From Thermomicrobiaceae bacterium (GTDB lineage Bacteria; Chloroflexota; Chloroflexia; Thermomicrobiales; Thermomicrobiaceae): a stretch of DNA of 42,955 bases. The DNA lies in NCBI GenBank assembly GCA_014874455.1, contig JADBJL010000010.1:1-42955 (forward strand), in the 5' to 3' direction. Below the pieces are notes generated by a model. The model had not been told where the DNA came from. It saw nothing but the letters and a program-made list of their open reading frames with translations, and ran no database searches. The stretch's first letter is position 1, and each line of letters starts with the position of its first letter. Positions 32,692-41,513 of this stretch are shown here, one piece after another. The position numbers and the translations under genes were made by a program.

Positions 32692-33108
32692 CTAGCCACG
32701 GCCGTCGCTGGCGATCAGCCGCTGGATCGCGAGTCGGCGCGCCAGCGCCTCGGTGACTGCGCTGTAGCGCAGCGTCGTCTCGGCCAGCAGCCCCATCTCA
32801 CGGTCGATATCCACGTTGTTCCCGTCGTTGCGCAGGCGGGTGTTGCTCAGCTCGACGACCTGCGGCTCGACCTGAGCAGCGTCGATCCCGCCGGCCAGCA
32901 GGTGACGGGGATCAGTCCGTGCCAGGCTCAGTTCGCCGGGCCTGGTCGCGAGCGCACGCTGGAGCATGGACTCGAAGCGCACCTCCGATGCCCGGAAACC
33001 GGGCGTGTCGGCGTTGGCGATGTTGCTCGCCGTCACTTGCTGGCGCAGCGCCAGCGCGTCGAGCGCGCGTACCAGGATGAGCGTCGGGTCGATCGATGGG
33101 GTCGTCAT
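32692..33108 (-). CDS. flgB: Flagellar basal-body rod protein FlgB
   Basis: Predicted 138-residue proximal rod protein. The motif LALRQQVTASNIANADTPGFRASEV and the late NNVDIDREMGLLAETTLRYSA segment are characteristic. AGGAGGAAG lies before the ATG at 33108. It is unusual in being separated from flgC by seven other genes; flgB and flgC are normally adjacent. Confidence 0.94.
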   Translation of the reverse strand: MTTPSIDPTLILVRALDALALRQQVTASNIANADTPGFRASEVRFESMLQRALATRPGELSLARTDPRHLLAGGIDAAQVEPQVVELSNTRLRNDGNNVDIDREMGLLAETTLRYSAVTEALARRLAIQRLIASDGRG

Positions 33109-33119
33109 CGGCTTCCTCC

Positions 33120-34154
33120 TCAAACCAGACCGAGCAGCGCCTGGTAGGTCGCGAGCACCTTGGCCACGTATCCCTGGGTCTCTGGGTAGTCGGGCACGCC
33201 ACCGGCCTGCTCGACGGCGAGCGGCCCGGCGTTGTAGGCCGCCAGTGCCAGCCGGAGATCACCGCCGAAGCGCAGCAGCATGTCGCGCAGGTACCGGGTG
33301 CCGCCGTCGATGTTCTGCGCCGGATCGAAGGGATCCCTCACGCCCAGCCCCGCGGCGGTGGCGTCCATGAGCTGCATCAGCCCCTTGGCGCCGGCCGGCG
33401 AGACAGCGCGCGGGTTGAAGCCGGACTCGACCTGGATGATGGCGGCGATCAGCGCCGGGTCGATCCCGTAGCGCTGCCCGGCGGCGGCGATCAAGGAGCC
33501 GTAGGGAAGCTGCCCGAGCTTTCTTGCCGAGCCGAAGTCCACCGGCGCTGGTGTCGACACCGTTGAGGCGCTCATCACCGGCCAGGGGTCAATCGCCTGG
33601 CCGTTGCGGCGGATCTCGTAGTGCAGGTGCGGGCCGGTGGACGCTCCGGTGCTCCCCGACTTCCCGACCACCTCACCCTTCACCACCCGCTGGCCCGGCT
33701 GCACCAGCGCCTCGCTCAGGTGGGCGTAGAGCGTCACCGTCCCGTCGGCATGGCGTACCTCGACCCGCAAGCCGTAGCCGTCGGTGTTCCCCACGAACTG
33801 GACGACGCCGTCCGCCGTCACCTGTACCGGTGTGCCGGACGGAACAGCGATATCGATCCCGGAATGGTGCCGCTCTCCGGGCAACAGGTGGCGCGGCCCG
33901 AAGTGCGAGGTCACCTCGCCGCGAACGGGCCAGGCACCGGCGAGCTGCTTCATGACGTCGCCGCCGGGCTGGCCCTCCAGATGGCCGTTGCGTGCGGCGC
34001 TGGCTGCATGCTTACCGTCGAGCAAGCCGCGCTCGGCGAGCAGTGCCAGGAACTGGGCCGCGGCACCGGTGCTGGGGCCGAGCTGCGGCGAGCGGATGCC
34101 AAAACGGGCAGGCATCGTGGCCAGGACTTCAGGGGGCAGGTAGATCCCGCTCAC
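33120..34154 (-). CDS. M23 peptidase-lytic transglycosylase fusion in the flagellar operon
   Basis: Predicted 344-residue two-domain peptidoglycan hydrolase. A LytM/M23 endopeptidase domain (about 75-190) has HHSGID (His97, Asp101), YAHLS (His145) and GPHLHYE (His176, His178). A Slt-type lytic transglycosylase domain (about 218-340) has QVESGFNP (catalytic Glu243), GLMQLM (258-263) and AYNAGP (306-311). No Sec signal peptide is seen, so export by the flagellar apparatus, as for FlgJ, is likely. It would open the wall for the rod. GTG start; the stop of fliJ overlaps it by 4 bases. Confidence 0.9.
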   Translation of the reverse strand: MSGIYLPPEVLATMPARFGIRSPQLGPSTGAAAQFLALLAERGLLDGKHAASAARNGHLEGQPGGDVMKQLAGAWPVRGEVTSHFGPRHLLPGERHHSGIDIAVPSGTPVQVTADGVVQFVGNTDGYGLRVEVRHADGTVTLYAHLSEALVQPGQRVVKGEVVGKSGSTGASTGPHLHYEIRRNGQAIDPWPVMSASTVSTPAPVDFGSARKLGQLPYGSLIAAAGQRYGIDPALIAAIIQVESGFNPRAVSPAGAKGLMQLMDATAAGLGVRDPFDPAQNIDGGTRYLRDMLLRFGGDLRLALAAYNAGPLAVEQAGGVPDYPETQGYVAKVLATYQALLGLV

Positions 34155-34627
34155 CTACCAGCTCCTTCCGGATGCCGTTCCAGGCAGTAGCGCGACAGTG
34201 CGGCCTCGTCGAGCTGCAAGTCCTCATGGCGCCTGGCCTCGCGGTTCGACTCGGCCTGCCAGCGCTCCTGCACCTTTTCCAACTTGCGCTGCTCACGCTG
34301 CTGCGCGACCAGCAACTCGCGGGCCTGCTCCTCTCTCTGCCGGGCGACATCGAGCAGGCTTTCTTGCTCCCTGGCTCGATGGGCCAACCAGCGCTGGTAC
34401 AGCTCGCCGGCCTCGAGCACGGCAGGGTCGACGGGCGTGCTCGCCAGCCGCTCCAGACCCTCGGCCAGCTCGCGCCGGCTCTGACGGAGACGAGCCAGCG
34501 CCTCCTCGGCAGCGGATGCCGCCCGGCTCTCCTCGGCCAGGCGCTGCTGTGCCTGCTCGGTCAGGCGGCGGCGATACTCGATGATGCGCTCGATCCGCGC
34601 CGCACGTGCCTGATGTCTCCTCGTCAC
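34151..34627 (-). CDS. fliJ: Flagellar export chaperone FliJ
   Basis: Predicted 158-residue coiled-coil protein, almost entirely helical and rich in Arg, Glu and Gln ([38 protein letters not shown]). FliJ is poorly conserved in sequence; length, coiled-coil character and the place directly after fliI identify it. It stimulates the FliI ATPase in flagellar export. The GTG at 34627 overlaps the fliI stop by 4 bases (GTGA). Confidence 0.85.
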   Translation of the reverse strand: MTRRHQARAARIERIIEYRRRLTEQAQQRLAEESRAASAAEEALARLRQSRRELAEGLERLASTPVDPAVLEAGELYQRWLAHRAREQESLLDVARQREEQARELLVAQQREQRKLEKVQERWQAESNREARRHEDLQLDEAALSRYCLERHPEGAGR

Positions 34628-35988
34628 GGCCTATCCTCCCCACCCGGTCGCTCAGCGAGAATGTGTTCGAGGTCGTCCAAGGTCTGGTGAAGGCTCGCTC
34701 GCTGTTCGGGTGCCTGCTGCAGAAACCGGCGCAGGCGCGGCATCAGCCGCAGTGCGCGGTCGACCGCCGGGTTGCTCCCGTGGACATAGGCGCCGATATC
34801 GATCAGGTCGCGCGCGCTCTCGTAGGCACCGAGCACCTCGCGCAGGTCGGTGGCCAAACGCCGGTGCCGCTCGTCGATGATGCTCGGCATCACCCGGCTG
34901 ACGCTGGCGAGAATGTCGATCGCCGGGAAGTGCCCACGGTCGGCGAGCTGGCGCGAGAGCACGATGTGGCCGTCGAGGGTGCCGCGCACAGCGTCGGTGA
35001 TCGGCTCATTGAGGTCGTCGCCCTCGACCAGGACGGTGTAGAAGGCAGTGATGCTCCCAACCTCGGCATTGCCGGCGCGCTCGAGGAGGCGCGGCAGCAA
35101 CGCGAAGACCGACGGGGGATACCCGCGGGTCGTCGGCGGCTCGCCGGCTGCGAGGCCGATCTCGCGCTGAGCCATCGCCAGCCGGGTGACCGAGTCCATC
35201 ATCAGGACGACGTTCAGCCCCTGGTCGCGGAAGTACTCGCTGATCAGGGTGGCCGTCCAGGCGGCCTTCAGGCGGAGCAGCGGCGGCTGATCCGAGGTCG
35301 AGACCACGACCACGGCGCGCTCCAGCCCGGCCGGGCCGAGGTCGCGCTCGATGAACTCCTGCACTTCCCGGCCTCGCTCACCGATGAGCGCGATCACGCG
35401 CACGTCGCAGCCGGCGTTGCGGCTGATCATGCCGAGCAGCGTGCTTTTGCCCACGCCGGAGCCAGCGAAGATGCCGAGCCGCTGCCCGCGGCCACAGGTG
35501 AGAGCGGCGTCGATGGCCCGTACGCCGGTCGGCATGATCTCGCGGATCGGTTGGCGGCGCAGGGGATGCGGTGGGCAACCGTTGAGCCGGGCACGCTCAC
35601 GACAGGTGAGCGGGCCACGACCGTCGATCGGCCGGCCCAGGCCATCGATCACCCGGCCCAGCAGCTCGCGGCCGACCGGGATGCTCAGTGACTCCGGCGC
35701 CCGGACGACCCGGCTACCGTGGCGGACGCCGCGCAGCTCAGCGAGCGGGATGAGGATGAGCCGGTCGTTGTGGAAACCGACGACTTCGGCCGCCAGCCGC
35801 CCCTCCTCCGCGTAGGTCGGGAAGATGTGGCACAGGTCGCCGATCTCGAGGTCGAGCCCGACTGCCTCCACGGTCAGGCCGATCCCACGGACGACACGAC
35901 CTTCGCGGCGCATCGGCTTCAGCTCCTGCAGTCGCCGCTCGAGCGCGGCGATCGGGCAGGCGGGCGTGGACGGCTGCTCCTTATCCAT
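34624..35988 (-). CDS. fliI: Flagellar export ATPase FliI
   Basis: Predicted 454-residue ATPase of the F1-beta-like family that powers flagellar type III export. It has a beta-barrel N-terminus and the motif GRVIDGLGRPIDGRGPL. Walker A is GIFAGSGVGKSTLLG, and ERGREVQEF, Walker B NVVLMMDSVTRLA and GEPPTTRGYPPSVFALLPRLLERAG follow, all typical. The ATG at 35988 overlaps the fliH stop by 8 bases, implying coupled translation of the FliH-FliI complex. Confidence 0.96.
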   Translation of the reverse strand: MDKEQPSTPACPIAALERRLQELKPMRREGRVVRGIGLTVEAVGLDLEIGDLCHIFPTYAEEGRLAAEVVGFHNDRLILIPLAELRGVRHGSRVVRAPESLSIPVGRELLGRVIDGLGRPIDGRGPLTCRERARLNGCPPHPLRRQPIREIMPTGVRAIDAALTCGRGQRLGIFAGSGVGKSTLLGMISRNAGCDVRVIALIGERGREVQEFIERDLGPAGLERAVVVVSTSDQPPLLRLKAAWTATLISEYFRDQGLNVVLMMDSVTRLAMAQREIGLAAGEPPTTRGYPPSVFALLPRLLERAGNAEVGSITAFYTVLVEGDDLNEPITDAVRGTLDGHIVLSRQLADRGHFPAIDILASVSRVMPSIIDERHRRLATDLREVLGAYESARDLIDIGAYVHGSNPAVDRALRLMPRLRRFLQQAPEQRASLHQTLDDLEHILAERPGGEDRP

Positions 35989-36676
35989 CCTCGACGACCT
36001 CCAGTAATGCCCGCTCGATCTCACCGAGCTGAGTCCGGATCCGAGCATCGACGAAGCCGGTCGGCGTCGCGATGACACAGCTTCCGCGGTCGACGTGCGG
36101 ATCGGTCGCCAGCTCCATTGGGGGCTGGTCATGGCCCCAGACCTCGACCAGCCAGCGTTCCATGGTGTCGCGGTCATCGGGATGGACGAGGATCTGCGAA
36201 ATCGGGCCGGCCGGCGCCTGGGTCAGTGCTGCCGCAGCCAGGCGGGCGAGGAACTCCGGATCCCGCTGCACCTCGCGCCGGATGACCGCCTCGGCGATCT
36301 TCACCGCCAGGCGGATCAGCTCCTGGTAACATGCCCGGCGCAGCTCGTCCTCGCGGACAATGGCATGCTCGACGAGCGAGCGGAAACGGCCGAACGTCCG
36401 CTCCATCCCCTCCGCTATCTGGCGCTGGGCCTCCCGCTGCGCTTCAGCCGCTGCCGCCGCCCGCATCGCCTCCCAAGCCGCTTGGCGCTCGCGCTCGGCG
36501 GCCTCGAGGATCGCCTGGGCTTCGGCTCGCGCCTGGGCCAGGAGCTGGTCGGCCGCCGCGCGCGCCTCGGCCAGCAACCGCACGGCCTCCTCGCGGTCGT
36601 GCCGCGAGGGCTGAGGCTCGACCGTGTACTCCTGTTCGGTGGGAGTCCAGTGCTTCAGCACGCGCCGGTTACCCAA
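35981..36676 (-). CDS. fliH: Flagellar assembly protein FliH (TTG start)
   Basis: Predicted 231-residue regulator of FliI. The long central helix (about 45-115) is rich in Ala, Glu, Gln and Arg. The C-terminal E-type stalk-like domain has ELIRLAVKIAEAVIRREVQRDPEFLARL and QILVHPDDRDTMERWL. TTG at 36676 is preferred: GGAGGAG lies 7 bases before it, and it overlaps the fliG stop by 8 bases. A GTG at 36661 lacks such a site. Confidence 0.88.
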   Translation of the reverse strand: MGNRRVLKHWTPTEQEYTVEPQPSRHDREEAVRLLAEARAAADQLLAQARAEAQAILEAAERERQAAWEAMRAAAAAEAQREAQRQIAEGMERTFGRFRSLVEHAIVREDELRRACYQELIRLAVKIAEAVIRREVQRDPEFLARLAAAALTQAPAGPISQILVHPDDRDTMERWLVEVWGHDQPPMELATDPHVDRGSCVIATPTGFVDARIRTQLGEIERALLEVVEDG

Positions 36677-37697
36677 GTAACCGCTCCTCCCCGCGCGAGA
36701 TGACGATCTCCTCGGCCTCCTCCAGGCGCCGGACGATCGAGACGATGCGCTGCTGCGCCTCCTCGACGGCACGGATCCGCACAGGCCCCAGGTACGAGAT
36801 CTCTTCGCGCAGCAGCTCGGCTGCCCGGCTCGACATGTTGCTGAAGATGTGTTCCTTGAGGTCGTCGCGCGCCGCCTTGAGCGCCAGCGCCAGGTCGCGC
36901 ATGTCGACCTCGCGCAGCACGCGCTGCAGCGAGCGGTCGTCGAGGAGAATCAAGTCATCGAACGTGAACATCAGCTTGCGCACTTCCTCAGCGAGCACCG
37001 GATCGGTCTCGGTGAGCCGCTCGAGGATGTGCCGCTCGGTGCTGCGGTCGACCGTCGTCAAGATGGCGACGAGGTGTCCGGTTCCGCCGACGCTCCTGGT
37101 GTCCTGGCTGATCAGGGACGAGAGGCGTCGGCGCATGATCTCTTCGACGCGATTGATGATCTCGGGCGGCGTCCGATCCATGGTCGCGATGCGGCGGGCG
37201 ACCTCGGCCTGGAGATCCTCGCCCAGGTTGGTCAAGACAGCGGCTGCCTGCACCGGCTGCAGGTGCGAGAGGATGAGCGCGATGGTCTGGGGATGCTCGT
37301 TCTGGAGGAACGTCGCCATCTGCCGGGGATCGGACTTGCGCAAGAACTCGAACGGCGCCGGTGGGTGGGTGGCCACTACCCGCTCGATCAACGCGGTCGC
37401 CCTGTCCGGCCCCAGCGCCTTCGACAGCATTTCCCTGGCGTAGTCCACGCCACCAGTCGCGACGTAGCGGTGAGCGAGCACGACCTCGTGTGCCTCGTTG
37501 ACGACGGAGGCGACCTCCTCTTCGGTCAGCCGATCCATGGTGGCAACCTTGACGGTCAACGTCTCGATCTCGTGCTCTCGCAGGTGCTGGAGCACCCTGG
37601 CCGAGAGGTCGGGTCCGAGTGCGACGAGGAGCGCCGCAGCTTTGGCCGCGCCGGTGAGGGGCTGACGTCCAGTGCGCACCGAGAGCTGGTTCGCCAT
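36669..37697 (-). CDS. fliG: Flagellar motor switch protein FliG
   Basis: Predicted 342-residue C-ring protein that transmits torque from the stator. The N-terminal, middle (EHPQTIALILSHLQPVQAAAVL, the EHPQR/T motif) and C-terminal domains are present; charged torque residues occur in MFTFDDLILLDDRSLQRVLREVD. Its N-terminus binds the FliF tail encoded just upstream. GAGGAG lies ahead of the ATG, and the gap to fliF is 3 bases. Confidence 0.96.
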   Translation of the reverse strand: MANQLSVRTGRQPLTGAAKAAALLVALGPDLSARVLQHLREHEIETLTVKVATMDRLTEEEVASVVNEAHEVVLAHRYVATGGVDYAREMLSKALGPDRATALIERVVATHPPAPFEFLRKSDPRQMATFLQNEHPQTIALILSHLQPVQAAAVLTNLGEDLQAEVARRIATMDRTPPEIINRVEEIMRRRLSSLISQDTRSVGGTGHLVAILTTVDRSTERHILERLTETDPVLAEEVRKLMFTFDDLILLDDRSLQRVLREVDMRDLALALKAARDDLKEHIFSNMSSRAAELLREEISYLGPVRIRAVEEAQQRIVSIVRRLEEAEEIVISRGEERLLG

Positions 37698-37700
37698 GCC

Positions 37701-39269
37701 TCACTCCTCGCTCAGCCACGAGCGCACGAGTTGGGCCACCATCGCCGGGTCGCGACGGGCCAGTTCCTGGAGTTCTTTGAACTGCGGCGGAGGGCTGGCT
37801 GGCGGTGGTGCCGGGATCTCGGCCGTACTCGCTGCGCCGAGGCTCGCGCTGGCCGATCCGCCGGTAGGTTCCGTCGAGACACGATACTGTGGTGCGGGAA
37901 CCGGCGGGAGCGCTGCTCGCTGGCTGGCCAGGACGCGCCAGGCGATCAGTAACGCCACCAGCGGGATCAGGACGACCACACCGACCCTGGCGAAGTCGAG
38001 CAGCCGGTCGACCACGCTGGCGCCGGCAGGCGTCTCTCTGGTCGGCGCCTCGTTAAACGGCACCACACTGACTGTCACCGAGTCGCCTCGCTCAGGAACG
38101 ATGCCAGCGGCCGCCGCGACCAGGTCGCGCACCTGCTGGGCCACCGTGGGGTCGACTGCCGAGCCGTTGAGGACGACGGCGACCGAGAGCCGCTCGAGCT
38201 GGCCTGGTGCCTGCACCACCCGCTCGACCTGGCGGGAGACCTCGTAGTTCGTCGTGCTCTCGCGCAGCTCGCTGCGCTGCTGGTTCTGCCCGCCCGTCCC
38301 CTCCGGGAAGGTCTGCACGTTGCTGTCGACACCCGGGACGCCGATGGCACCCGTACTCGTGCCCTCCACTGTCTGGACGCGCTCCTGCTGGCTGCGAACC
38401 TGCGGCTGGGTGCCGTTCGGCGAGAAGATCTCGCTGTCGACGCTGCGCTGGTTCCAATTGAATGTCGCGTGAACCTGCACTGCGGCATTGCCGTTGCCGA
38501 CGACGCGAGCGACGATGGTCTGCAGTTGGGTCGCCAGGGTCGTCTCGTAGGCACGCTGGGCTTTCAGATGCTCGTCCATCCCGGCAGTGGCCGAGCCAGC
38601 CTCGTTGCCCGACCAGATCGGGTTACCAGCATCGTCGACGACGGTCAGGTTCTCCGGCTGTAGGCCAGGCACCGCATTCGACACCAGGTGGACGATGCCG
38701 CGCACCTGGTCTTCGGTCAGCTTGCGGCCTGGCTTGAGCTGGAGCACGACGGCCGCGCTGGTCGGCTGCTGGTTCTCGGCGAAGAGCGACTCCTCCGGGA
38801 TGACGATATGCACGCGCGCCGAACTGACCGCGTCGAGCCGGCTGATCGTGCGCTGGAGCTCGCCCTCGATCGCGCGCTGGTAGTTGACTCGCTGCGCGAA
38901 GTCGGTGACGCCGAACGACGAGCGGTCGAACAGCTCAAAGCCCAGACTCCCTCCCTTGGGCAAGCCGAGGCTTGCTAGTGCCAGGCGGACGTCGGCCACG
39001 CGGTCGACCGGCACGCTCACCGTCGTGCCATCGGCGCTCAGGCGATAGGGCACGCCTTGCTGGCGAAGTTGCTCGACGATCGCGGCAGCGTCTTCACCAG
39101 ACAGGTTCGTATAGACCGGCGCGTACCGCTGGGGCGGTTGCATGACCAGCAACAGCGTCACCGCGAACAGCGCGGTCAACGCTACCCCGATGACCGCGAC
39201 GCGCTGGTTCTGGCTAAGCCCATTCCAGCGTGCCCGCAGTTGCGCGAGTTGCTGCGCGATCCGCTCCAT
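37701..39269 (-). CDS. fliF: Flagellar MS-ring protein FliF
   Basis: Predicted 522-residue membrane ring protein. Membrane segments at about 24-43 and 433-450 flank a large periplasmic region with the secretin-like YAPVYTNLSGEDAAAIVEQLRQQGVPYRLS, VDRVADVRLALASLGLPKGG and ARVHIVIPEESLFAENQQPTSAAVVL motifs. The cytoplasmic tail (KELQELARRDPAMVAQLVRSWLSEE) is the FliG-binding end. Full length for the family. ATG start; fliE is 31 bases upstream. Confidence 0.96.
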   Translation of the reverse strand: MERIAQQLAQLRARWNGLSQNQRVAVIGVALTALFAVTLLLVMQPPQRYAPVYTNLSGEDAAAIVEQLRQQGVPYRLSADGTTVSVPVDRVADVRLALASLGLPKGGSLGFELFDRSSFGVTDFAQRVNYQRAIEGELQRTISRLDAVSSARVHIVIPEESLFAENQQPTSAAVVLQLKPGRKLTEDQVRGIVHLVSNAVPGLQPENLTVVDDAGNPIWSGNEAGSATAGMDEHLKAQRAYETTLATQLQTIVARVVGNGNAAVQVHATFNWNQRSVDSEIFSPNGTQPQVRSQQERVQTVEGTSTGAIGVPGVDSNVQTFPEGTGGQNQQRSELRESTTNYEVSRQVERVVQAPGQLERLSVAVVLNGSAVDPTVAQQVRDLVAAAAGIVPERGDSVTVSVVPFNEAPTRETPAGASVVDRLLDFARVGVVVLIPLVALLIAWRVLASQRAALPPVPAPQYRVSTEPTGGSASASLGAASTAEIPAPPPASPPPQFKELQELARRDPAMVAQLVRSWLSEE

Positions 39270-39300
39270 AGTGACTCGCTCTCCGGCAGCCGCCTCTGCT

Positions 39301-39612
39301 CTAGATCGTCATCGACATGATCTCGCGATAGGCATCCAGCGCCCGGTTGCGGATCTGCAGCGCCGCTTGCAGGCCGATGGCCGCGGTCTCGAGGGCGACC
39401 ATCACCTGGTGAAGATCGACCTCCTGGCCGGCAGCCATCTGGATCGCCAGCCGGTCGGCGTGCGAGATCGAGGCGTTGAGGTCACCGATGGCCTTGCTGA
39501 TAAGGTCGATGAACGATGTCTCACCTTGCACGACTGAGTCGGCCGCGGTCGCACCGGAACGGCTGACAGGGCTGATAGCGGTACTCACCGGAGCGATCGG
39601 ATCCATGCTCAT
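39301..39612 (-). CDS. fliE: Flagellar hook-basal body protein FliE
   Basis: Predicted 103-residue rod adaptor joining the MS ring to the rod. The conserved C-terminal region DLHQVMVALETAAIGLQAALQIRNRALDAYREIMSM is present. ATG 39612 follows a GGGGAGAGGG stretch; ATG 39606 is also in frame. It lies between flgC and fliF, the usual order. Confidence 0.93.
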   Translation of the reverse strand: MSMDPIAPVSTAISPVSRSGATAADSVVQGETSFIDLISKAIGDLNASISHADRLAIQMAAGQEVDLHQVMVALETAAIGLQAALQIRNRALDAYREIMSMTI

Positions 39613-39661
39613 GCTCCCTCTCCCCACCTCTCTGTCGACACGGAGCCCGCGCTAGCTGACG

Positions 39662-40114
39662 TCAAGCGCGCCCGATCGAGAGTGCCCGCATGGCCATGCT
39701 CTTGATCGCGTTCAAGACGGTGACGTTCGCCTCGTACGCGCGGGTGGCCGCCAGGAGATCCGCCAGCTCGGTGACGACGTCGATGTCCGGATACCGCACC
39801 ATGCCGTTCTCGTCGGCGTCCGGGTGCTCTGGATCGTAGACCGCACGTACCGCGCCGGGGTCAGCGCGGATGCCGACAACCGCGACTCCGCGGGCGGCGC
39901 TCGGGGTAGTCGGTTGGCCGCCGAGCTGGTTGCTGAGGAGCGTAACGGACGGTGCGGATTCTGCCTGGAAGACGACCTGCCGGCGCAGGTACGGCCCACC
40001 CTGTGGAGACCGCGTGGTCTCGACATTCGCGATGTTGCTCGAGATCACGTCCATGCGCAGCCGCTGAGCGGTGAGGCCTGAGAGGCTGACGCGCATCGTC
40101 TCGAAGATCCCCAT
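39662..40114 (-). CDS. flgC: Flagellar basal-body rod protein FlgC
   Basis: Predicted 150-residue proximal rod protein. The rod motif LSGLTAQRLRMDVISSNIANVETTR, the segment PDIDVVTELADLLAATRAYEANVTVLNAIKSM and the central PDADENGMVRYPD are diagnostic. ATG 40114 has GGGAGGGAGGG upstream. It is first in the flgC-fliE-fliF-fliG run, with a 304-base leader before it. Confidence 0.95.
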   Translation of the reverse strand: MGIFETMRVSLSGLTAQRLRMDVISSNIANVETTRSPQGGPYLRRQVVFQAESAPSVTLLSNQLGGQPTTPSAARGVAVVGIRADPGAVRAVYDPEHPDADENGMVRYPDIDVVTELADLLAATRAYEANVTVLNAIKSMAMRALSIGRA

Positions 40115-40418
40115 CGCCCTCCCTCCCCCGGCGCGTTGTGCTCCTCTGCTCTCGACCAGTAGAGGAATTCTCGCCTTCGCTACCCGGAGCCCCGGTGCTG
40201 GAAGGCCGCCCGCGTCGCCGCGTCCCCACATAGGCGTCGCGCTTCCTGCGCAAACTACGGTACGCAGGGGGAATCGGCGGCTGTATCGCCCCCTGGTGGC
40301 AAGTGCTCGGGGAAGAAAGTCCCTCGAACCTAGTACTGGCCGGATGGTGCGTCGCTGACGAGGTCAGAGAAGCTGACGGCCGAACCGGCTGCCCGCCGAT
40401 CGCGCACCGTACGCTGCC
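40115..40418 (-). other. Leader region before flgC, possibly structured
   Basis: 304 bases between the sortase stop and the flgC start, on the transcript of the flagellar run. It contains a perfect 7-base stem (CAGGGGG 40265-40271 with CCCCCTG 40289-40295), a GTCAG/CTGAC stem near 40362-40376 and the minus-strand string GACGCACCATCCGGCC near 40336-40351, which loosely recalls part of the c-di-GMP-I aptamer. The other half of that aptamer is not convincing. No promoter or gene is clear. Confidence 0.35.
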
Positions 40419-41096
40419 TTAGATTGTGGGGGCCTCGTCGCGCCGGGCACGCACCACCAGCCGATGGGCATACTCACCATCCGGCACGCACGTGATCAAC
40501 GTCAGGAGCTCGCTCTGGGTCTGGCGGAGGATCGTCACATCGCTCTCGGAGACGACGAAGGTTTCGACCACATGGTAGACGAACTCGCCATCGGCCGTGC
40601 GCACCACGACCCTGTCGCCGGGCCGCAGCTCGGCAAGACGGGCGAAGATGCCGGGGCCATAGCGCGTGTCGACGTGGCCGGTGATCGCGATGTTGCCCGG
40701 CTCGCCGGGATTGGCGCTGCCGAGCAGGTGGCCGGCCGCGTCGCTCGGCACCAGCCACTGCCAGCGGTCACCTTCGATCACTGAGGCGACTGGCCTCACC
40801 GGCACGTCGATGCCGATGCGCGGGATCTCCAGTTCTGCCGGTGGCGCCGTACGCAGCCGGAAGAACAGCGCCGACCCCGCGGTCGATCCTGCTCCCCCCG
40901 CGTCTGGCTCCGTCGCCGGAGTAGGGGAGGCGGGGGCGGGAGTCCGGTCGCTGGCCGGATCCTGTATCGCTGCCGCGGGGGTCGATGCCTGCCAGGTAAT
41001 CGTCACCGTGACGGGGACACGACAGGCGGCCAGCAGAACCGTCGCGAGCACTGTGCTCCTGAGGGCAAGCCCGACAGAGCCCCGTCTCATCGCCAC
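40419..41096 (-). CDS. Lipoprotein-type sortase in the flagellar operon
   Basis: Predicted 225-residue sortase. The N-terminus (MAMRRGSVGLALRSTVLATV, then lipobox LLAAC with Cys25) is a lipoprotein signal, so the enzyme would be tethered by lipid instead of a membrane helix, unlike typical sortases. A Pro/Ala linker follows (about 40-75), then the barrel with His141 in ITGHVD, Cys203 in LLTLITC and Arg212 in AHRLVVRAR. GTG 41096 is favoured by GAGG 7 bases upstream and lies 2 bases after the upstream gene. Its substrate is unknown; the LPNTG protein downstream is one candidate. Confidence 0.88.
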   Translation of the reverse strand: MAMRRGSVGLALRSTVLATVLLAACRVPVTVTITWQASTPAAAIQDPASDRTPAPASPTPATEPDAGGAGSTAGSALFFRLRTAPPAELEIPRIGIDVPVRPVASVIEGDRWQWLVPSDAAGHLLGSANPGEPGNIAITGHVDTRYGPGIFARLAELRPGDRVVVRTADGEFVYHVVETFVVSESDVTILRQTQSELLTLITCVPDGEYAHRLVVRARRDEAPTI

Positions 41097-41098
41097 GT

Positions 41099-41482
41099 TC
41101 AGGCCTCGTCGTCGACCAGCGCAGCTCGCTGTTGGGCGACGCTTGAGCGGCGGTAGCTGCGAGCCATCGCCTGGCTGCAGTCAAGTTCACCGAGCGCCAC
41201 AAGCGTCGCCTGGCGCGCGTGCCTGACCAGCTTGGCCGTCTCCTCGTCGTGCGCCTGGACACGAGCCAGGATGTCGACCATCGCCGCATGCTCATCAGCG
41301 TCGAGCGCAGCGGGGTCGACCCGGCCGATGGCAGTCAGCACACCGGCGCGCTGGTCGGCACACTCGAGTGCCCGGATCCAGTCGCCTGCCTCCGCCGCCG
41401 CCCGCTGCTCTTCCGCGAGCGCCAGCAACCGGCGAGCGAGGTCGAGCGCTGCTTCGGGAAACACGGTCTCAGGGCGAACCAT
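41099..41482 (-). CDS. FliT/FlgN-like flagellar chaperone candidate
   Basis: Predicted 127-residue all-helical protein. Its opening (ALDLARRLLALAEEQRAAAEAGDW) and the helix with VQAHDEETAKLVRHARQATLVALGEL fit the FliT/FlgN chaperone class, which bind filament-cap or hook-junction proteins before export, but these families are very diverse. Position directly after fliS and fliD supports FliT. The ATG at 41482 lacks a strong ribosome site. Confidence 0.65.
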   Translation of the reverse strand: MVRPETVFPEAALDLARRLLALAEEQRAAAEAGDWIRALECADQRAGVLTAIGRVDPAALDADEHAAMVDILARVQAHDEETAKLVRHARQATLVALGELDCSQAMARSYRRSSVAQQRAALVDDEA

Positions 41483-41513
41483 GGGACGGCATCATCCCTT
41501 TCTGTTCACGTGT

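Noticed and set aside
40261-40420. RNase P RNA-like string GAAGAAAGTCCC, and a c-di-GMP aptamer
   Set aside because: The RNase P match is too short and the flanking conserved regions are missing; for c-di-GMP only part of one conserved segment resembles the aptamer.
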